DNA of 32,966 bases from Streptomyces griseorubiginosus (GCF_017614965.1 NZ_WVUG01000068.1:1-32966), one strand, 5' to 3'. Numbered from the stretch's first letter, positions 1-7,960 are shown. Made by a program: numbers and translations. The notes: generated by a model not told the origin, from the sequence alone.

Positions 1-2
1 TT

Positions 3-623
3 CGACAGCAGGACGGCCGCCACCGCCGTCGTAGCGCCGTCCTCGCCGGCCTCGGTGTGGTCGCCGCCGGGGTCGTCGTGGCGGCCGTCCTGCTGTCGAA
101 CTCCGGGTCTCCGGACGACCGGCGCGCCGGTTCCTCCACGACGCCGACCGCCGGCGACAGTCCGTCGCCCACCGTCGAGGGCACCGCCAGGCCCCCCAGC
201 CTGCCGCCCGGCACGCACGAGGAGGCCGGCGGCTACGCGTGGGCGACCCCCAAGGGCTGGCGCCGCAACGTGATGACGGGCGCGGAGGTCCACTACACCT
301 CACCCGACGGCGCCCAGGAACTCGTCGCCAAGTCCTCCCTCGCCCGCGACAACCTGATGCGGACCTGGCAGCAGTCGGAGCAGAACGCCCACCAGGGCCA
401 GGACTACCGCAAGATCCGCCTGGAGGAGACCACCTTCCGCGGCGACCCCGCCGTGGTCTGGGAGTACACCTTCACCCTCAACGGCGTGAACTGGCACGCC
501 CGCCTCCTGGGCTTCAACCAGGAGGGACGGTCGTACCAGATCAACACCTGGTACCACAGGGCCATCGAGCCCCAGGCCCTGAAGACCTACGACAAGGTGA
601 AGGACAGCTTCAAGATCCTCTGA
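3..623 (+). CDS. C-terminal part of a membrane protein, probably a Ser/Thr protein kinase (5' end outside window)
   Basis: The frame is open from the left edge. The visible part starts with a basic stretch (RHRRR), then one hydrophobic segment (AVLAGLGVVAAGVVVAAVLL), then a Ser/Thr/Pro-rich linker and a globular domain of about 130 residues to the stop. This is the layout of a type II-topology receptor kinase after its cytoplasmic kinase domain. The extracellular part (for example GAEVHYTSPDG, the PAVVWEYTF segment and the final KVKDSFKIL) resembles, from memory, the C-terminal domain of many Streptomyces Ser/Thr kinases. The kinase domain itself is not in the window, so the kinase assignment is inference. 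Another membrane-anchored protein with the same exported domain is possible. The gene is convergent with the permease and ends in a shared hairpin. Confidence 0.6.
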   Translation, partial: RQQDGRHRRRSAVLAGLGVVAAGVVVAAVLLSNSGSPDDRRAGSSTTPTAGDSPSPTVEGTARPPSLPPGTHEEAGGYAWATPKGWRRNVMTGAEVHYTSPDGAQELVAKSSLARDNLMRTWQQSEQNAHQGQDYRKIRLEETTFRGDPAVVWEYTFTLNGVNWHARLLGFNQEGRSYQINTWYHRAIEPQALKTYDKVKDSFKIL

Positions 624-625
624 GC

Positions 626-657
626 GGGCGAGCCCCCGGCCGCCGGGGGATCAGCCC
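626..657. terminator. Bidirectional hairpin between convergent genes
   Basis: CCCCCGG (633-639) and CCGGGGG (643-649) form a 7-bp stem with a 3-nt loop, flanked by the outer arms CGGGC and GCCCG. It sits between the stop of the kinase-like gene and the stop of the permease and overlaps the latter, so it can serve both. Confidence 0.6.
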
Positions 658-2066
658 GTCCTGACCTCGTCCCGCGCTTCCACGGACGCCGCACCCGCGG
701 CCGTGCGGTTCCCGCGCACCTTCTCCCGCACCAGCGCGACCACCAGCACGACCGCCGCCACCAGCAGGGACAGCAGCACGGTCTCCCGGCCGTCGTGTTC
801 GGTGTCGGTCAGCATGTACCCGAGCACGAAGACGATCAACGCGGCCGTGGCCCAGGTCAGATACGGATACAGCCACATCCTCACGACCAGCTTCTCCGGC
901 GCCTCCGCCTGGATGATCCGCCGCATCCGCAGCTGCGAGAAGCAGATCACCAGCCACACGAACAGGGCCACCGCACCACTGGAGTTGACCAGGAACAGGA
1001 ACACCGAGTCCGGGAACCGGTAGTTGAAGAACACGGCCACGAAGCCGAAGACGACCGACGCGACGATCGCCGCCATCGGCACGCCCCGCGAGGTCGTCCG
1101 CGCGAACGCCTTCGGCGCGTCGCCCCGCTCGCCCAGCGAGAACGCCATCCGGGAAGCCGTGTAGAGGCCGGAGTTGAGGCAGGACAGCACCGAGGTCAGC
1201 ACGATGACGTTCATGATCTGGCCCGCGTGCGCGATGCCGAGGGAGTCGAGCGCGGCGACGTACGAGCCCTTCTCCTTGATGGACGGGTCGTTCCAGGGGA
1301 GCAGCGAGACGACGACGAGGATCGAGCCCAGGTAGAAGACCGCGATACGCCAGATGATGCTGTTCGTCGACTTGGTGACCGCCCGCTGCGGGTCCTCCGA
1401 CTCGCCCGCGGCCAGCGTGGCGATCTCGCTGCCCATGAAGGAGAAGACGACCAGCAGCACGCCGGTGAGGATCGCGCCGGGGCCGTGGGGCAGGAATCCG
1501 CCGTGCTCGGTGAGGTTGCCCAGGCCCGCCTTGTCGCTGTCCACGCCCGGCAGCACACCGGCCACCGCGAGCGCGCCGACCACGATGAACGCGCCGATCG
1601 CGACGACCTTGATGCCGGCGAACCAGAACTCGAACTCGCCGTAGGAACCGACCGAGACGAGGTTGGTGGCGGTCAGCACCACCATCACGATGAGCGCCCA
1701 GCCCCACTGCGGGACGGCCGGGATCCAGCCCTCGAGGATCTTGGCGCCGGCGGTGGCCTCCACCGCGAGCACCACCACCCAGAAGAACCAGTAGAGCCAG
1801 CCGATGGAGAACCCGGCCCAGCGGCCGAGCGCCCGGTCGGCGTGGGCGGAGAAGGAGCCGGAGGTCGGGTTGGCCGCGGACATCTCGCCGAGCATCCGCA
1901 TCACGAGCACGACGAGCGTGCCGACGAGGGCGTACGACAGCAGGATGCCGGGTCCGGCCGTCGCGATACCGGAGCTGGAGCCGACGAAGAGGCCCGCTCC
2001 GATGACACCGCCGATGGCGATCATCGACAGATGTCGGTTCTTGAGTCCGGCCTGGAGACCAGTCAT
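651..2066 (-). CDS. Amino-acid permease (APC superfamily, GabP/CycA-like)
   Basis: A 471-aa polytopic protein with about 12 hydrophobic segments. It opens with the amino-acid transporter signature: LKNRHLSMIAIGG, then GAGLFVGSS and then AGPGILLSY. The conserved loop after TM2 (LGEMSAANPTSGSF) and the Glu-containing FMGSEIATLAAGES segment in the middle are typical of the amino acid/proton symporters that take up GABA, aromatic or neutral amino acids. The substrate cannot be told from sequence. The start at 2066 was chosen because the conserved N-terminus begins there and AAAGGA lies about 9 nt upstream. An in-frame ATG at 2153 would add 29 non-conserved residues. The gene is divergent from rpiB. 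Confidence 0.9.
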   Translation of the reverse strand: MTGLQAGLKNRHLSMIAIGGVIGAGLFVGSSSGIATAGPGILLSYALVGTLVVLVMRMLGEMSAANPTSGSFSAHADRALGRWAGFSIGWLYWFFWVVVLAVEATAGAKILEGWIPAVPQWGWALIVMVVLTATNLVSVGSYGEFEFWFAGIKVVAIGAFIVVGALAVAGVLPGVDSDKAGLGNLTEHGGFLPHGPGAILTGVLLVVFSFMGSEIATLAAGESEDPQRAVTKSTNSIIWRIAVFYLGSILVVVSLLPWNDPSIKEKGSYVAALDSLGIAHAGQIMNVIVLTSVLSCLNSGLYTASRMAFSLGERGDAPKAFARTTSRGVPMAAIVASVVFGFVAVFFNYRFPDSVFLFLVNSSGAVALFVWLVICFSQLRMRRIIQAEAPEKLVVRMWLYPYLTWATAALIVFVLGYMLTDTEHDGRETVLLSLLVAAVVLVVALVREKVRGNRTAAGAASVEARDEVRTG

Positions 2067-2269
2067 GGGGGGAATTCCTTTGCGCCGGGTGTGGGGACTT
2101 CCGTACTGCGCCACCGGGGTGACGTACGAGTCGGTCCAGTGAATCGGAGGCAAAGGGCTTGTTGAACCTCTGAATCCAGATTGTTACTTGAGCTTTCCTT
2201 GAGGTTCCATGGTCGGGTCTGGATTTCTCCTGGTCGCCACCCGGAGCTGCTGCCCGGAAACGGCCGTGT

Positions 2270-2275
2270 CACACT
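2270..2275 (+). promoter_or_regulatory. Possible -10 element of rpiB (leaderless type)
   Basis: CACACT lies 7 nt before the rpiB ATG, fitting nAnnnT at the distance of a leaderless transcript. There is no convincing Shine-Dalgarno apart from a GGAG too close to the ATG. Confidence 0.35.
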
Positions 2276-2282
2276 CGGAGCC

Positions 2283-2771
2283 ATGCGCGTGTATATCGGC
2301 TCCGACCATGCCGGCTTCGAACTCAAGAACCACCTCGTCGAGTGGCTCACGTCGGCCGGCCACGACCCCGTCGACTGCGGCCCGCACATCTACGACGCCC
2401 AGGACGACTACCCGCCCTTCTGCCTCCGCGCCGCGGAGCGGACGGCCGCGGACCCCGACTCCCTCGGCATCGTGATCGGTGGCTCCGGCAACGGCGAGCA
2501 GATCGCGGCGAACAAGGTGAAGGGCGTGCGCGCGGCGCTGGCCTGGAGCGAGGAGACCGCATCCCTGGGCCGCCAGCACAACAACGCCAACGTGGTCGCG
2601 GTGGGCGGGCGCATGCACACCCAGGAGGAGGCGACGAAGTTCGTCGAGATCTTCCTGAACACGCCGTTCTCCGGCGACGAGCGCCACCAGCGCCGGATCG
2701 ACATGCTCTCGGCGTACGAGACGACGGGCGAACTGCCCCCGATCCCCGCGCACCACCCGCAGCAGGACTGA
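2283..2771 (+). CDS. rpiB: Ribose-5-phosphate isomerase B (RpiB/LacAB family)
   Basis: A 162-aa cytosolic enzyme that interconverts ribulose-5-phosphate and ribose-5-phosphate in the pentose phosphate pathway. The N-terminus MRVYIGSDHAGFELK is the family signature with the phosphate/substrate-binding DHAG. IGGSGNGEQIAANKVKGVRAAL is the second signature. In this actinobacterial type the GSGNG loop carries Ser rather than the catalytic Cys of E. coli RpiB, with a Glu nearby acting as base. HNNANVVAVGGR and the C-terminal RRIDMLSAYE are also conserved. The start is the ATG directly before the signature. Only 27 nt separate it from nei, so the two are probably co-transcribed. Confidence 0.94.
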   Translation: MRVYIGSDHAGFELKNHLVEWLTSAGHDPVDCGPHIYDAQDDYPPFCLRAAERTAADPDSLGIVIGGSGNGEQIAANKVKGVRAALAWSEETASLGRQHNNANVVAVGGRMHTQEEATKFVEIFLNTPFSGDERHQRRIDMLSAYETTGELPPIPAHHPQQD

Positions 2772-2798
2772 GCCGAGGGCCGGAAAGGAACACCCGCC

Positions 2799-3608
2799 GT
2801 GCCAGAGGGGCACACGATCCACCGGCTGGCGTTGGACTACGCCGACCGCTTCTTTGGCACGGCACCCCGCGTGACCAGCCCCCAGGGCAAGTTCTCCGAC
2901 GCCGCCGCACTGCTCGACGGGGCCGGGCTCACCCGTACCGAGGCCCATGGAAAGCACCTCTTCCTGGGCTTCCGCGACGCCGAATGGGTCCACATCCATC
3001 TGGGCCTGTTCGGCAAGGTCGCCTTCGGTGACGCCCCCGCGCCGCCGCCCACCGACACGGTCCGGCTGCGCCTCGCGAACGCCACCTCGTACGTGGATCT
3101 GCGCGGCCCGACCACCTGCGCGCTCATCACCGACGCCGAGAAGCGGGCGATACACGCGCGCCTCGGCCCCGACCCGCTCCGGGACGACGCCGACCCCGAG
3201 GCGGCGTACCGGCGGATCTCCCGCAGCCGTACGACGATCGCCGCGCTGCTCATGGACCAGAAGGTGATCGCCGGCGTCGGCAACGTCTACCGCGCCGAGG
3301 TCCTCTTCCGGCACCGGATCGACCCCTACCGCGCGGGCCGGGACATCACGCCCGCCGAGTGGCGGCTGATCTGGACGGACCTGGTCGAGCTGATGCACGA
3401 GGGCGTGCGCAACAACCGGATCGACACCGTCCGCCCCGAGCACACACCCGAGGCGATGGGCCGTCCGCCCCGCGTCGACGACCACGGCGGCGAGGTGTAC
3501 GTCTACCGGCGGGCCACCCTGCCCTGCCACATCTGCGGCGCCGAGATCCGCACCGCCGACCTCGCCGCCCGCAACCTCTTCTGGTGCCCGACCTGCCAGA
3601 CGCCGTGA
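2799..3608 (+). CDS. nei: Fpg/Nei-family DNA glycosylase/AP lyase (endonuclease VIII-like)
   Basis: A 269-aa base-excision-repair enzyme for oxidised bases. The GTG-encoded Met is followed by PEGHT, placing the catalytic N-terminal Pro2 and Glu3 used for Schiff-base and AP-lyase chemistry. The helix-two-turn-helix segment (MDQKVIAGVGNVYRAEVLF) carries the conserved Gly-Asn. The C-terminal zinc finger CHIC...CPTC is intact. PEG followed by HT fits the actinobacterial Nei groups better than MutM. The GTG start has GGAAAGGAA 10 nt upstream and exposes Pro2, so it is secure. It follows rpiB closely. Its stop is 1 nt from the stop of the convergent eis-like gene, leaving no room for a dedicated terminator. 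Confidence 0.92.
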   Translation: MPEGHTIHRLALDYADRFFGTAPRVTSPQGKFSDAAALLDGAGLTRTEAHGKHLFLGFRDAEWVHIHLGLFGKVAFGDAPAPPPTDTVRLRLANATSYVDLRGPTTCALITDAEKRAIHARLGPDPLRDDADPEAAYRRISRSRTTIAALLMDQKVIAGVGNVYRAEVLFRHRIDPYRAGRDITPAEWRLIWTDLVELMHEGVRNNRIDTVRPEHTPEAMGRPPRVDDHGGEVYVYRRATLPCHICGAEIRTADLAARNLFWCPTCQTP

Positions 3609-3609
3609 A

Positions 3610-4839
3610 CTAGAACCCGTGCGGCAGCCACGGGGACACCGTGGAGCCGAAGGCGAGTGACGCCTCGGTGAGGGCACCCTGGCGCAGTTCGCTCACCCGG
3701 CCGGCCGCGGCGAGGGCGTCCAGGCTCACGCCGCCGAGGTAGGCCGAGCCCAACTCCCGTACCGACAGGGCGAGATCGGCGGCGTCCTCGGTGCGGGCGC
3801 AGGACGCGCCCTTCGGGTCGCCGGTCAGTCGCCAACGGCCGCTGTTCCAGGGGCAGAAGGCGTCCTCTACCGCCAACACCACGTCCACCGGCGTCTGGTA
3901 GGTCCGCGCCTCCAGGGCGGCCCCGACGTCCACCAGCCGTACGTGCAGCGAGTCCCGCACCAGCAGCGAGCAGCGGCGGATGTCGGAGACCAGGTACTGC
4001 CACGGCTCGTCCACCGGCCGGCGCCGCGCGTCGATCCTCGACGTCAGGTCGATGCCGAACAGGAACCGCCACAGCGCCGCGTGCGCCGCCGGGTCCAGCG
4101 CGTCCACGTCCTGCACGACGACCGTCCCGTTGGGTCCCGCGGGCTCCCAGCCCCGCTTGACCCGGAACCGCGCGTACCCGACGACCTCCCCGTCCCGCTC
4201 GGCGAGCACGCACTGCAGCGGCGAGGCGCCGTCCCGCTCGCTCTCCGGGTCGAGCACCCACAGCCGCTCCCAGCCCGGGATCCGCGCCACCATCCCCGGC
4301 CGCCGGTCGACCAGCCGGGCGTACACGGCCTCGCAGGCGTCGAGCGCGTCGGCCGGCTCGGCGTACCGCAGCAGTACGTCATCGGTGCCCTCCGGCACGG
4401 ACAGCCGTACCCGGGTGGTGTCGATCTCGGCGTTGGCGTGGAACGTCGCGACGCCGTACCCGAACCGCCCGTAGATCGCCGGTTCGGAGGCCGTCAGCAC
4501 GGCCAGCGGCTCGCCCCAGGACCGTACGTCCGCCAACTGCCGCCGCATCATGGACGTCAGCACCCCGCGCCGCCGGTGCGTGGCGGCCACGCTCACCATG
4601 GTCACGCCGGCCGCGGGCACGGCGCTGCCGCCCGGCACGGTCAGCCGGAAGCGGAACGCCCCCGCCGTCCCCACGCACGTGTCACCGTCCCAGGCCCCGA
4701 TCGCCCGGTCCGGCTCGGTGAGCTCCCGCCACAGCGCGCGCTCCTCGGCGGGCTCCGGAACCCCTCCGAAGGCGCGGATCAAGTTGTCGTACCACTCGTC
4801 CCAGTTCTCAGCTGCCAGCACTCGCACGTCAGTCCGCAT
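3610..4839 (-). CDS. Eis-family GNAT N-acetyltransferase
   Basis: A 409-aa protein of the Eis type: N-terminal GNAT domain, middle GNAT-like domain and C-terminal SCP2-like domain. The acetyl-CoA loop RRRGVLTSMM is at about 89-98. IYGRFGYG (about 122-129) holds the Tyr that serves as general acid in mycobacterial Eis. The protein ends in Phe (PHGF). In M. tuberculosis Eis the carboxylate of the C-terminal Phe acts as catalytic base, so the exact end matters and is conserved here. Family members acetylate aminoglycosides at several amines, or polyamines and protein lysines. The substrate here is unknown. The start ATG is preceded by a -10-like TAGGCA 6 nt upstream on the minus strand. It is divergent from the phosphatase gene. 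Confidence 0.9.
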   Translation of the reverse strand: MRTDVRVLAAENWDEWYDNLIRAFGGVPEPAEERALWRELTEPDRAIGAWDGDTCVGTAGAFRFRLTVPGGSAVPAAGVTMVSVAATHRRRGVLTSMMRRQLADVRSWGEPLAVLTASEPAIYGRFGYGVATFHANAEIDTTRVRLSVPEGTDDVLLRYAEPADALDACEAVYARLVDRRPGMVARIPGWERLWVLDPESERDGASPLQCVLAERDGEVVGYARFRVKRGWEPAGPNGTVVVQDVDALDPAAHAALWRFLFGIDLTSRIDARRRPVDEPWQYLVSDIRRCSLLVRDSLHVRLVDVGAALEARTYQTPVDVVLAVEDAFCPWNSGRWRLTGDPKGASCARTEDAADLALSVRELGSAYLGGVSLDALAAAGRVSELRQGALTEASLAFGSTVSPWLPHGF

Positions 4840-4845
4840 GAACCA

Positions 4846-4851
4846 TGCCTA
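4846..4851 (-). promoter_or_regulatory. Possible leaderless -10 element of the eis-like gene
   Basis: Read on the minus strand, TAGGCA lies exactly 6 nt before the ATG. It matches TAnnnT except for the last base. No Shine-Dalgarno is evident. Confidence 0.3.
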
Positions 4852-4910
4852 CCAGGGCATTGCGGGACGAGCGAGGGAATTTCGGCTTGACGCCCGCGCG
4901 ACGGCTTTCG

Positions 4911-4927
4911 GTGAAGTTCACTGTGAA
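4911..4927. promoter_or_regulatory. Overlapping palindromes in the divergent eis/phosphatase promoter region
   Basis: GTGAAGTTCACTGTGAA contains two perfect interrupted palindromes sharing the middle arm: GTGAA-G-TTCAC (4911-4921) and TTCAC-T-GTGAA (4917-4927). It lies roughly 70 nt upstream of both divergent starts, a good place for a dimeric repressor or activator. The regulator is unknown. Confidence 0.4.
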
Positions 4928-4986
4928 GTTGAGCCTCGGACGGGGGACAAGTGGGACCTCCCGTGCCAAGCAGCAGGTCCGATGGA

Positions 4987-4992
4987 TAGGGT
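4987..4992 (+). promoter_or_regulatory. Possible -10 element of the PP2C phosphatase gene
   Basis: TAGGGT fits TAnnnT and lies 9 nt before the ATG at 5002, so the transcript would be leaderless or nearly so. Confidence 0.4.
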
Positions 4993-5001
4993 CCCGAACT
5001 A

Positions 5002-6180
5002 ATGGCAGCAGGACGAGAGCGGCGCGCGGAGGCCGAGACGTTCACGGCCCGGTTGAGGATGCAGTGGCACCGGGTCCGCACCGGCCTGCGCAAAAGCGCC
5101 GTGGACTACTTCCGCGGGGACGGCTCGGACTGGTTCGCCCTCGCCGGACTGTTCCTCACCGTCCCGGTGATCGCGGGTGTCACCCTCGCCAACTCCGTCT
5201 GGTGCTCCCCGGCCGCCCTGGTCGTGCCGATCGTCGCCGGCGGTCTGCTGCTGCGCCCCGCCAGCCTGCTCGCCCTGTACGCGGCGGCGGCCACGGCACT
5301 GATCGTGGAGTCGGTGAAGCTGGGCCCGTACACCGAGGGCCCCTCGCGGGTCACCCCGGGCGTGGTGCTCGTCGTCGCCGCCTGTGGTTTCTTCGGACTG
5401 CTGGTCGCGCAGTTCCGCAGCCGGGTCGGCGTGCCCTGGCGGCGCGGCGGCACGATGCTGTTCGACCTGCGCGAGCGGATCCGCGTGCAGAGCAAGCTGC
5501 CGAAGCTGCCGGACGGCTGGCACCGCGAGATGGCTCTGCGGCCGGCCGGCGGTCAGTCCTTCTCCGGCGACTTCGTGGTGGCGGCCCGGACCAACGGCGG
5601 CCGCACCCTGGAGGTCGTCCTCACGGACGTCTCCGGCAAGGGCATGGACGCCGGCTCCCGCGCGCTGCTGCTCTCGGGCGCCTTCGGCGGCCTGCTGGGC
5701 TCGCTCCCGCCGCACGCCTTCCTCCCTGCCGCCAACGGCTACCTGCTCCGCCAGGACTGGGACGAGGGCTTCGCCACCTCCATCCACCTGGTCCTCGACC
5801 TCGACTCCGGCGACTACGAGCTCTATTCGGCCGGTCATCCCCCGGGCCTCCAACTGAGCGCGGGCAGCGGCCGCTGGGAGGAGAAGGCCGCCGAGGGCCC
5901 GCTGCTCGGTGTGTACGACGGCGCCCAGTTCGACCCCGTGAAGGGCTCGCTGCGCGCCGGAGACGTGTTGATGCTGTTCACGGACGGCCTGGTGGAGACC
6001 TCCGACCGGGACATCGTCGAGGGCATCGACCGCCTGACCGGAGAGGCCGACCGCTATGTCGCGGGCGGCTTCCACGGCGCCGCCTGGCACCTGATCGAGG
6101 CGGTGGCGAAGGACGTGAACGACGACCGGGCGCTGCTGCTGATCTGCCGGGAAGGCCCCACGGCGGCAGCGGCCCGCTGA
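5002..6180 (+). CDS. Membrane-anchored PP2C/SpoIIE-type Ser/Thr phosphatase
   Basis: A 392-aa protein. About four hydrophobic segments lie between residues 44 and 137, followed by a cytoplasmic PP2C domain of the RsbU/SpoIIE class (about 170-385). The metal-binding motifs are all present: SGDF (Asp190), LTDVSGKGMDA (Asp209), SAGHPPG (278-282), LFTDGLVE (Asp328) and NDDRALL (Asp374/375). It therefore looks catalytically competent. Relatives dephosphorylate anti-anti-sigma factors, but no sensor domain such as PAS or GAF is present and no anti-sigma or STAS gene adjoins, so the target is unknown. The start ATG has no clear Shine-Dalgarno, but a TAGGGT element lies just upstream. A hairpin follows the stop. 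Confidence 0.9.
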   Translation: MAAGRERRAEAETFTARLRMQWHRVRTGLRKSAVDYFRGDGSDWFALAGLFLTVPVIAGVTLANSVWCSPAALVVPIVAGGLLLRPASLLALYAAAATALIVESVKLGPYTEGPSRVTPGVVLVVAACGFFGLLVAQFRSRVGVPWRRGGTMLFDLRERIRVQSKLPKLPDGWHREMALRPAGGQSFSGDFVVAARTNGGRTLEVVLTDVSGKGMDAGSRALLLSGAFGGLLGSLPPHAFLPAANGYLLRQDWDEGFATSIHLVLDLDSGDYELYSAGHPPGLQLSAGSGRWEEKAAEGPLLGVYDGAQFDPVKGSLRAGDVLMLFTDGLVETSDRDIVEGIDRLTGEADRYVAGGFHGAAWHLIEAVAKDVNDDRALLLICREGPTAAAAR

Positions 6181-6203
6181 CCCGACGTCGGCGCCGCGGC
6201 CAC

Positions 6204-6222
6204 GGCGGGGGTTCCCCCCGCC
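6204..6222 (+). terminator. Hairpin after the phosphatase gene
   Basis: GGCGGGGG (6204-6211) pairs perfectly with CCCCCGCC (6215-6222) around a 3-nt loop, 23 nt after the stop. There is no U tract, as is usual for Streptomyces terminators. Confidence 0.55.
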
Positions 6223-6352
6223 CGCGACAAAGGGGCTGACCGGGCAGGGGCCGTACATCCCGCCGCTGGTGTACGGGGCGTTCGGCCGGGACGATCGGCG
6301 TCCTCGGCGTCCTCGGCGCGACCCTCCCGGCCCGGGCGGCGCTGCGCGGGGA

Positions 6353-6358
6353 GACACT
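6353..6358 (+). promoter_or_regulatory. Possible leaderless -10 of the HD-hydrolase gene
   Basis: GACACT ends 6 nt before the ATG at 6365. It has the A at position 2 and T at position 6 of TAnnnT but not the first T. The AGGA immediately before the ATG is too close to serve as a normal ribosome binding site. Confidence 0.3.
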
Positions 6359-6364
6359 TCAGGA

Positions 6365-6835
6365 ATGACCGAGACACCCGAAGGGCTCACCCTGGCCGAG
6401 GTGGAGGCCGTCGCCCGGGCCGCCCACGAGGGACAGACCGACAAGGCGGGCCGACCCTATGCCGAGCATCTGCGGGCCGTCGCCGAGGGGGTACGCGCGC
6501 GGGGCGGCGACGCCGAGCAGATCGCCGCCGCCTGGCTGCACGACGCCGTGGAGGACGACGCGCTGAGCGAACGGTGGCTGGAGCGGGCCGCTTTGAGCCG
6601 CCGTACGAAGGACATCGTGCTCGCGGTCACCAAGCGGGCGGGGGAGACGCCCGAGGAGTACGCCGCGCGGATCCTCGCCACGCCGGGCGCGCTGCTGGTG
6701 AAGGAGGCGGACCTGGCGCACAACGCCGACCCGGCCCGCCTCGCCCGCCTCGCCGACCCGGCCACCCGCACCCGGCTGACCGAGAAGTACGCCCGGATGC
6801 ACGCACTCCTCGGCCTGGAGCAGCCCCTGACCTAG
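6365..6835 (+). CDS. Small RelA/SpoT-type HD hydrolase (MESH1-like)
   Basis: A 156-aa stand-alone HD domain. It follows the pattern of the ppGpp-hydrolase domain of RelA/SpoT and of animal MESH1: AxxxHxGQxxKxGxPYxxH, then AAWLHDAVED, then KEADLAHN. The putative Mn ligands are His35, His59/Asp60 and Asp116, close in spacing to MESH1 (His35, His61/Asp62, Asp122). The ED after the HD motif (Glu63/Asp64), needed for hydrolysis in the family, is also present, as is Asn120. There is no synthetase, TGS or ACT domain. A role in removing (p)ppGpp or a related nucleotide is inference; it could be another HD phosphohydrolase. Its TAG stop overlaps the TAG stop of the convergent acyltransferase gene in a shared CTAG. 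Confidence 0.8.
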   Translation: MTETPEGLTLAEVEAVARAAHEGQTDKAGRPYAEHLRAVAEGVRARGGDAEQIAAAWLHDAVEDDALSERWLERAALSRRTKDIVLAVTKRAGETPEEYAARILATPGALLVKEADLAHNADPARLARLADPATRTRLTEKYARMHALLGLEQPLT

Positions 6836-7953
6836 GCGTTGGCCATCTGCCGCTGCGCTGCCTTGTCGCGGTCGCGGGCCAGCTCGGCCGCGTCCCGCTT
6901 GAACGCCCACTTCATGTCGGGCTCCATCGCGAACCGGAACACCCGCCGCACCGGCGCGGTGCACAGCAGGGTGACGACGGCGCCCGCGACGAGGGTCACG
7001 AAGATCTCACCGAGCGGACCGTGCAGCCACCGGTGGTCGAACCAGCCGTAGAAGTCAGCGGCCTTCACCACGAAGCCGTGCAGCAGATAGCCGTACAGCG
7101 TGCCCGCGCCGAGCGCCGTGAACCACATCCGGCGGCGCGGCACCCAGGCGAAGAAGCAGGCGGTCAGCAGCAGAGAGCAGCCCATCAGGGCCAGCACCAT
7201 GACCGGCCCGGACCACCAGGGCGCGCCCAGTTCCTCGGCGGAGTCGCGGTGGTAGAACCAGGAGGCGTTCATCCGCGGCACCGCCCACCAGCCGACCATC
7301 AGCGCGCCGGCGAAGACCGGCACCGAGAGGATCCGCACGGCGCGGGTGCGCACCAGCTGGAAGTGCTCCGGCTTCATGCACAGACCCAGCACGAAGTACG
7401 GCAGGAACTGCAGGACGCGCTGCAGGTCCAGGTCGTCACCGATGTCCGGCGACAGCGTCGCGAGCATGGCGATGGCGATGGCCAGGGGGAGCGGCCACCG
7501 GACGGTCTTCCACAGCGGGGTGGTCAGCCGCCACACGAACAGGGCGACCAGGAACCAGGTCAGGTACCAGGGATCCAGCAGGCTGACCGACATGCCCGGG
7601 TCGTGGTCGCCGTAGCGTTTGAAGAGCGAGTACGCCGTCTCGAAGACGATGTACGGCACCGCTACACCGGTGATCAGGCGGCGCAGCCGGTCGGGGCGCA
7701 TGTCGAAGCTGCGGGAGAAGTAGCCGGAGATGATGATGAACGCCGGCATGTGGAAGGCGTACACGACGGTGTAGGCGGCCTCCAGGACGCGGCTGTCGCC
7801 CTTGAGCGGTTCCCAGGAGTGGCCCATGGCCACCAGCACGATCGCCAGGTACTTGGCGTTGTCGAAGAACGCGTCGCGTTGCGGTGGCGCCGGCGGGCGG
7901 GCCGGGGGGAGCGGCGTTCTGAGATGACCGGGAGACGAAGCGGCGTCGAACAT
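6832..7953 (-). CDS. Acyltransferase-3 family membrane protein
   Basis: A 373-aa integral membrane protein with about ten hydrophobic segments. The N-terminus after a Pro-rich cytoplasmic leader reads FFDNAKYLAIVLVAMGHSW, the family start with the conserved His, followed by FHMPAFIIISGYFSRS, the second hallmark of acyltransferase-3/OatA-like proteins. These move acyl groups onto sugars, peptidoglycan or secondary metabolites at the membrane; the acceptor here is unknown. The start at 7953 was chosen because TAGGGT lies 7 nt upstream, as in leaderless transcripts. In-frame ATGs at 8004 and 8085 would add non-conserved residues. The C-terminus (KRDAAELARDRDKAAQR) is charged and cytoplasmic. It is convergent with the HD gene with a 4-nt overlap. 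Confidence 0.85.
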   Translation of the reverse strand: MFDAASSPGHLRTPLPPARPPAPPQRDAFFDNAKYLAIVLVAMGHSWEPLKGDSRVLEAAYTVVYAFHMPAFIIISGYFSRSFDMRPDRLRRLITGVAVPYIVFETAYSLFKRYGDHDPGMSVSLLDPWYLTWFLVALFVWRLTTPLWKTVRWPLPLAIAIAMLATLSPDIGDDLDLQRVLQFLPYFVLGLCMKPEHFQLVRTRAVRILSVPVFAGALMVGWWAVPRMNASWFYHRDSAEELGAPWWSGPVMVLALMGCSLLLTACFFAWVPRRRMWFTALGAGTLYGYLLHGFVVKAADFYGWFDHRWLHGPLGEIFVTLVAGAVVTLLCTAPVRRVFRFAMEPDMKWAFKRDAAELARDRDKAAQRQMANA

Positions 7954-7960
7954 CTGGGGA

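Noticed and set aside
2172..2192. Possible GlnR site upstream of the permease (GTAAC-N6-GATTC on the minus strand)
   Set aside because: The second half differs from GAAAC at two positions and no further half-sites follow.
4907..4935. PHO box (repeats of GTTCACC) upstream of the phosphatase gene
   Set aside because: The TTCAC units repeat at 12 nt rather than 11 and the sequence is better described as overlapping palindromes.
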